Assembly: GCF_901709675.1 (NCBI RefSeq)
Contig: NC_051093.1
Location: 2,315,053-2,379,052, forward strand
Length of the DNA: 64,000 nucleotides
Reading direction: 5' to 3'
From: Syngnathus acus
Taxonomy: Eukaryota; Chordata; Actinopteri; Syngnathiformes; Syngnathidae
The notes under the pieces are model-generated. The model was not told where the DNA came from. It worked only from the letters and a program-made list of their open reading frames with translations, and searched no databases. The first letter of the stretch is position 1. The number at the start of each line of letters is the position of its first letter. The position numbers and the translations under genes are program-made. Below, in pieces: positions 58,837-64,000 of this stretch.

Positions 58837-61800
58837 ATGGCAGCTTTCCGATCGGTGAGTCCAAAGGCGAGCAATGTCGTTATCTGTTGACCTTCTTGGG
58901 TTAATGCTTCACTCCAAGCGCACCAATAGCGAGCAAATAAAGATAACCAAGATAAAAGGCGATAAAAAGGCGTTCCAATTGCCTCACTGGAGCTACTGTG
59001 TCCCGCCAGAGCACCGCCGACCTATAAAACAAAAAGGGACATCGGACGGAATCCCACTTGTAAACGTGGGGATTCTCGCGTTTCTGTCCAAAAGCTCAAA
59101 AAGAAGACTCGATGACATTAACAAAAGGTCGTGCACGAATAGTCACGGTTCATTGTTTGATTCGGCGTGCCATGACGTCATTGCCCACAGGCAACGCTAA
59201 TAAAAAGTTGCATCATACACCGACAGACTGCGGTTGGGAACAAGTCTGACACGTTCATAGATTACATAAAATGCTCTATTGCGCGTATTAATATTGCATA
59301 TGAATTTTATGCATGAACCGTAGATGTGATTAATTCAAATTTTTGATAAACGCAATTGTTATATTTTGATTTTGAAGCGTGAATAAAATTGACGGCCAAC
59401 TTTCAAAATAGAAACAAAAAACACTTTGGTCACTGAAAAAACTTGCACATTTGTATTTTTTTAATCGATGTTGTAATAAGCTGTGACTTGTACAATTGTG
59501 CTACAATTAATTTAACTATTTAGATTTCTTTTTATCTTGGAAAACTACAACTTTTGTCTTGTAAAATTACATGTCATAGCCACAAAATTCCTCTTTGTTG
59601 TAAAAATTCAATTTTTTTCCTTTAAAAATTGCTCTATTCTTATAACAGTACAACTTTTTTTCTCCAAAGAAATGTGAATTTGTAGAGGAAATGTATTTGA
59701 GTAAAGTGTAGTCTGTGCTTGATAAAAAAATTGTTTTACAATATTTCACGAAAACAAACATGTTTTCATCAAAATTGTAATGCAGAAATTCATGATCGAG
59801 TATCAAGACTCAATATACTCAAATGCAAATAATTGGGCTCATACTTTTTATTTTATTTAAGCAAACAAGTCAAGTCAGGTGATCACACACTCCGATCCAC
59901 TGGGAAGTGTGCCAGGTTTCTATTTATAGCGCGGTGGCACACCGCGATCGGATTGGTCAAGAGTAGCGCACACCCACCAGTTAGATGCGCACGCAACAAG
60001 CTGCCTCACCTCTGCTGACCTTTATGTGTCGCTCAGGTGGTCCACGGGAGATTGTGTCTGCCGCTTCCTTTGGCCTTGACGCCGCGCCGCCTCGCCAGCT
60101 CCTTTAAGGTAATGGGCCGCAAAGCATCATGGGAACCTTTCACTTGTCTCCCCTTTTAATCCGATGTTCTTCTTTTCCTCATGCTCTCTCCTCTCTCGTT
60201 GAATTCGTGCTAATTGATGCTCATCTTTGAAATGGCTAAAATGGTAGAAGGGCCACATTGGGGGGGAAAAAAAACCAAGTGTAAAGGTGGAATCAGTGAT
60301 CATAAAGTTGGATGTTTTGAGGAGGAAAAAATCTTTTCAGATTTGTTTTAATTCTTGGACAAAAGCAACCTTTTATGTAAAAGAAAGTATTGCATTTTTT
60401 TGCTACTTGGATGTGGTTGTGTTTGGAGTGTGTCCCTTCTACTTGTCTCGCTCATGCGACGTAATTGTGGCAAATCAAATGAAGCGAGCATGGCCGTGTC
60501 GCAATCAATCACTGTGCTTGTGGTCTGGGCCACGGCGGCGCCGCCGCAGGCCGCTGACCTGATCGTGGAGCGCAACCCCAAAGGCGCGGCCAAGCCCGAC
60601 CCGTCCACGTTGGTGTTCGGGAAGCAGTTCTCGGACCACATGCTGACCGTCTCATGGTCGGCTGACGGCGGCTGGGATGCGCCTCGCATCAAGCCCTTCC
60701 AGAACCTTTCGCTGCATCCAGCCAGCTCCGCTCTGCACTACTCCATCGAGGTCAGTTGTGTTATATTACATGTAGCTAAAGCAATTTTTTTTTATACAAT
60801 TAAAAAGAAGACCTCAAGAGTACGCTTGAAAAAAAGGTTACATTAAAACGATGTAAAAATAGATATGAAATTCACCCTAAATGTAATGTAATGTTGCATT
60901 TATTTACGTTCTTGTGTCGTTGTGGTGGTGCTACTTGTCAGCTGTTTGAAGGCATGAAGGCGTTTCGTGGCGTGGACAACCGCGTGCGCCTCTTCCGGCC
61001 GATGCTCAACATGGAGCGCATGCACCGCAGCGCCCAGCGCAGCTGCCTGCCCGTGAGTTCTGAGCCGGCGCCAAAGCGCTCCTTTGGTCATCGTCATCGA
61101 TATTTTTTGATGGCGCTTGTTTTGTTTTGCAGATGTTTGACAAAGGTGAACTGCTGGAGTGCATCAAGAAACTGGTGGAGTTGGACCAGGAGTGGGTTCC
61201 CTACTCTCAGGACGCCAGCCTCTACATCCGGCCCACCTTCATTGGCACAGAGGTGAGGCACATCTCATCTCGCGTCAATTTTTGCATGTGTCGGGATCTG
61301 ACATCTTCACCGTCGGTCCATCTGTCAGCCGTCGCTGGGCGTGACTCGAGCCAGCCAGGCGCTGCTGTTTGTGATCGTGGGCCCGGTGGGGCCGTACTTC
61401 GCCACGGGTTCCTTCAACCCCGTCTCGCTGCTGGCTGACCCGTCCTTCGTGCGCGCCTGGCAGGGAGGAGTCGGCGCCTACAAGATGGGAGGGTGAGTCG
61501 CCTCGACGGAAAAGCTCTAAACGACAATATAGTGGGACCCCACTCCATCCGGAGTGGGTTCCAGACTCTTAACAAATACCCAAAGTTGTCACAATTTGTG
61601 ATAGTAAGTCGACATCCAGCCATGATGGGTTTTTTTTCGTGCCACCGACGCATCTCTCGCAGAAACTACGGCCCAACCATCGCGGTCCAGAATGAGGCAG
61701 TTGAGCGCGGCTGCCAGCAAGTTTTGTGGCTGTACGGCGACAACGAGGAGATCACCGAGGTCGGGACCATGAACCTTTTCATCTACTGGAATGATCACAA

Positions 61801-62519
61801 TGGAGGTACAATGAGCCGACGGCAATATTGCAAAGCGTTGACACAAGCCATGTTACATTAAGTCGATTCAGTTCCTTCTGGACCGATCCGTCGGGATTTT
61901 CTGTATTGTAGAGAAAGAGTTAGTGACTCCGCCCCTGGACGGCATCATCCTTCCCGGAGTCACCAGGCAGTCTCTTTTGGACCTGGCCAGAAACTGGGTC
62001 AGTTTTTCCTCATATTGCTTCCTTCAAATGTTTTGGTTGGAAAAATTGTTGTTTGGTCATAGGGCGAGTTCAAAGTGACGGAGCGCACAATGGGCATGAA
62101 GGAGCTGCTGGACGCGCTGGACGCCGGCCGTGTTCTGGAGGTGTTTGGCGCCGGCACCGCCTGCGTGGTGTGTCCAGTCGGCAGCCTCCTCTACAAGGGC
62201 CAGGTGTGCTTGCTTTTTGGTGGTGGTGGTGAGCGCCCCCTTGTGTCCAAACAAATCCATGACTTTCCTTCCTACCTTCTCAGACATACCAGATCCCAAC
62301 CATGCAGAACGGACCCGACCTGGCTCAGAGGTTCTACAAAGAGCTCACCGATATTCAGGTGAGTGCCACGGCACAAGCGTGACCTCACTGGTGTGCTTCC
62401 ACAAACAATGTGGCTGCCAAGTCTGTAAGTTGTTTTAATGACAATTATGAGATGAAATCCTTTGCTTCTTTTCACAGTACGGACGCAAGTGCAGCGACTG
62501 GGCGCCTCTGGTCTCTTAA
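58837..62519 (+). CDS. bcat2: Branched-chain aminotransferase, mitochondrial
   Basis: Eleven coding exons: 58837-58854, 60037-60108, 60550-60750, 60942-61052, 61133-61252, 61329-61492, 61663-61805, 61912-61997, 62063-62203, 62284-62358, 62478-62519 (TAA), 390 aa (human 392). The N terminus MAAFRS plus a Leu/Arg-rich stretch from exon 2 is a mitochondrial targeting peptide. The fold-type IV aminotransferase body has [27 protein letters not shown] and [10 protein letters not shown]. The PLP lysine is in GAYKMGGNYGPT (Lys about 226). The redox CVVC motif (about 339-342) in [10 protein letters not shown] is the CXXC switch of BCAT2. The enzyme transaminates leucine, isoleucine and valine with 2-oxoglutarate in the matrix, the first step of their breakdown. 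The MA start gives a good Kozak context and puts the presequence first. The large first intron (58855-60036) has no feature of note. Confidence 0.96.
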
Positions 62520-63079
62520 ATGGTTTGCACAAGGTCGTAGCATCAGCAGTTTGGACCACCCCCCCCTTCTCTCTCTCTTTCCTCCCATCTCTCAAACCAC
62601 TAATGCACTCCTGCCACTCCGTAGAGATGAGACTTAGGAGCAATAAGAACAAGATGCAACACCACGGTTCCACTTTCTAAATAGACTAATACAACCATAG
62701 CACAAAGTTGCAGCTCTTCTGGACGCGAGTGCTGGGCTGCATTGCAGTGCTTTGAAACGGTTGCTGTGGACGAAAGTGGCTACTTTGCACTCCCAGTCGT
62801 CTGGGACGAGCCGCCGTGCTCAAAAAGGCCCAAATAGGAGATTGGTGCGAACAGATGTTGGCCGTCTGCACTGGTTTGTGTTGTTTGTTTTTTTAGATGT
62901 TTTTAAATGATAAATTTTCTGTCCGCACAATTCAGTGTCATTAGTTTAGTCTGTCTTCCACGTACTCTCGTCAAGTGCCTGCTGACTGCCGTTTGGCGGG
63001 TCAGCGCGTCTTCCGCTCAGTAATCAGCCCTTTCGGTGTTCTTTTGATGTGCTCTTTGTTTAGTCTGCGTTATTTTTAC

Positions 63080-63085
63080 ATTAAA
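63080..63085 (+). terminator. bcat2: Polyadenylation signal of bcat2
   Basis: ATTAAA in a T-rich context, 561 nt after the stop. The following 390 nt to rpl27 are AT-rich and featureless; the two genes are convergent. Confidence 0.55.
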
Positions 63086-63454
63086 GCGCATTCAAGTCCA
63101 GCCAGTCTGCTCTTACTTTGGAAATGGACCAACGAGCCATTATTTATATAATGCAAGTTATTTGCAAAACAACTTATTACTGTAAAACAAAATGTTAAAC
63201 ATGTAAAATGATTGACCTTTTAATATACTTTGGAGAATTTTTAAAAATTATTCAGTACAATTACCAGTTTAAAATATTTGTGCTTTTTTAAAATTGTGGC
63301 TTAAATATCAAACAAAATCAAATTGTGATATAATTGAAATGGCTTAAAGCTAAAAGTATAAACACAAAAAATACTTCTACTGAAGTTATGGAAAATATTA
63401 CACAACTCTTGGTCGATCACAAAAGGCTTAGCACAAACTAATTTTTTTAACAGT

Positions 63455-63460
63455 TTTATT
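63455..63460 (-). terminator. rpl27: Polyadenylation signal of rpl27
   Basis: AATAAA on the minus strand, about 18 nt past the stop codon. The very short 3' UTR is typical of ribosomal protein genes. Confidence 0.75.
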
Positions 63461-63477
63461 AGTGAATTGACAGAATT

Positions 63478-63971
63478 TTAGAACCTGAGCTTCTGGAAAA
63501 ACCACTTGTTCTTGCCTGTCTTGTACCTGCAAAAGAGCAGTGGACCCAATCAAGATGACACCAAGGTGAACTTAACAGGTTAGAACTTTCCGGAAAAGGA
63601 AGCTCACCTCTCTTCAAACTTCATTTTTGCTTCTCGTCTGGCTTTGCGCTTTAGCCCAGGATCCCTGAAGACGTCCTTATTGACGACAGTTTTGTCCAGG
63701 GGGATGTCCACGGAGTATCTATACAACAAAAACATTTTAAACCTCCAAATGCAAAGTGTTTTCCCATGCAGGCTGACCAAAGGTGCAGCCAGAGCACTAA
63801 CCTGGTGGGCATGAGGTGGTTATAATTGAAGACTTTAACAAAAGCCTTGATCTTGGACCTCTTAGCCAGCTTCTTCTTGCCCATAGTGGCAGTCACCTTG
63901 CGGGGGTAGCGGTCAATGCCGGCCACCAGGGCATGGCTGTAAGGCCGGTCGGCCGTGCCGTCGTCGATATT
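63478..63971 (-). CDS. rpl27: 60S ribosomal protein L27 (eL27), 5' partial
   Basis: Three minus-strand coding exons are in the window: 63802-63971, 63608-63718, 63478-63526 (TAA). They encode [40 protein letters not shown], then [20 protein letters not shown] and a basic tail ending [11 protein letters not shown]. This is almost identical to vertebrate eL27; only the first 35 or so residues (KOW-domain start) lie beyond the right edge. It is a structural component of the large cytosolic ribosomal subunit. Splice phases match (AG|A between the first two exons, AG|G between the last two). The intact frame and introns argue against a processed pseudogene. Confidence 0.95.
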
Positions 63972-64000
63972 CTGATTCACACAAGATGGAGACACGCTTC

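Overview
The window is vertebrate nuclear DNA, almost certainly from a ray-finned (teleost) fish. It holds intron-split genes with GT/AG junctions, AATAAA/ATTAAA polyadenylation signals, many (CA)n and poly-G tracts, and fish-type SINE and MITE sequence. Every gene called is recognised by its protein; exon junctions were read by hand from the sequence and phase-checked.

Layout: (1) 1-3221 (+) tbc1d17, 5' end off the window. (2) 6051-7403 (+) a divergent D-type cyclin, probably ccndx, behind a TATA box. (3) 8711-11629 (+) nucb1. (4) 14610-25848 (+) ppfia3 (liprin-alpha-3), 29 coding exons including a 27-nt microexon. (5) 28931-30118 (-) ntf4 (neurotrophin-4) in one coding exon. (6) 30119-44286, about 14 kb with no recognisable gene, only microsatellites and a few exon-like stretches. 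(7) 44287-51627 (+) an EAAT2-like glutamate transporter (slc1a2/slc1a8 type) with a long unusual C-terminal tail. (8) 54198-57184 (-) kcna7 (Kv1.7), split by the intron that marks this Kv1 gene. (9) 58837-62519 (+) bcat2. (10) 63478-63971 (-) rpl27, 5' exons off the window.

TBC1D17, NUCB1, PPFIA3, NTF4, KCNA7 and BCAT2 all lie in human 19q13.33, so this is a conserved block, with the cyclin and the SLC1 gene as fish-side additions relative to mammals. The genes are functionally mixed: Rab GAP, cell cycle, Golgi calcium, presynaptic scaffold, neurotrophin, glutamate uptake, potassium channel, branched-chain amino acid catabolism and ribosome. ppfia3, ntf4, the SLC1 gene and probably kcna7 act in excitable tissue.

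No new multi-gene system was found. The points most worth a second look are: a sense-strand minisatellite of 5'-splice-site-like units in an SLC1 intron; a liprin microexon behind a very long pyrimidine tract; the [13 protein letters not shown]-like tail on the transporter; an enlarged loop in neurotrophin-4; a stop-free 108-nt intron in the cyclin; and two TA-flanked inverted-repeat elements.
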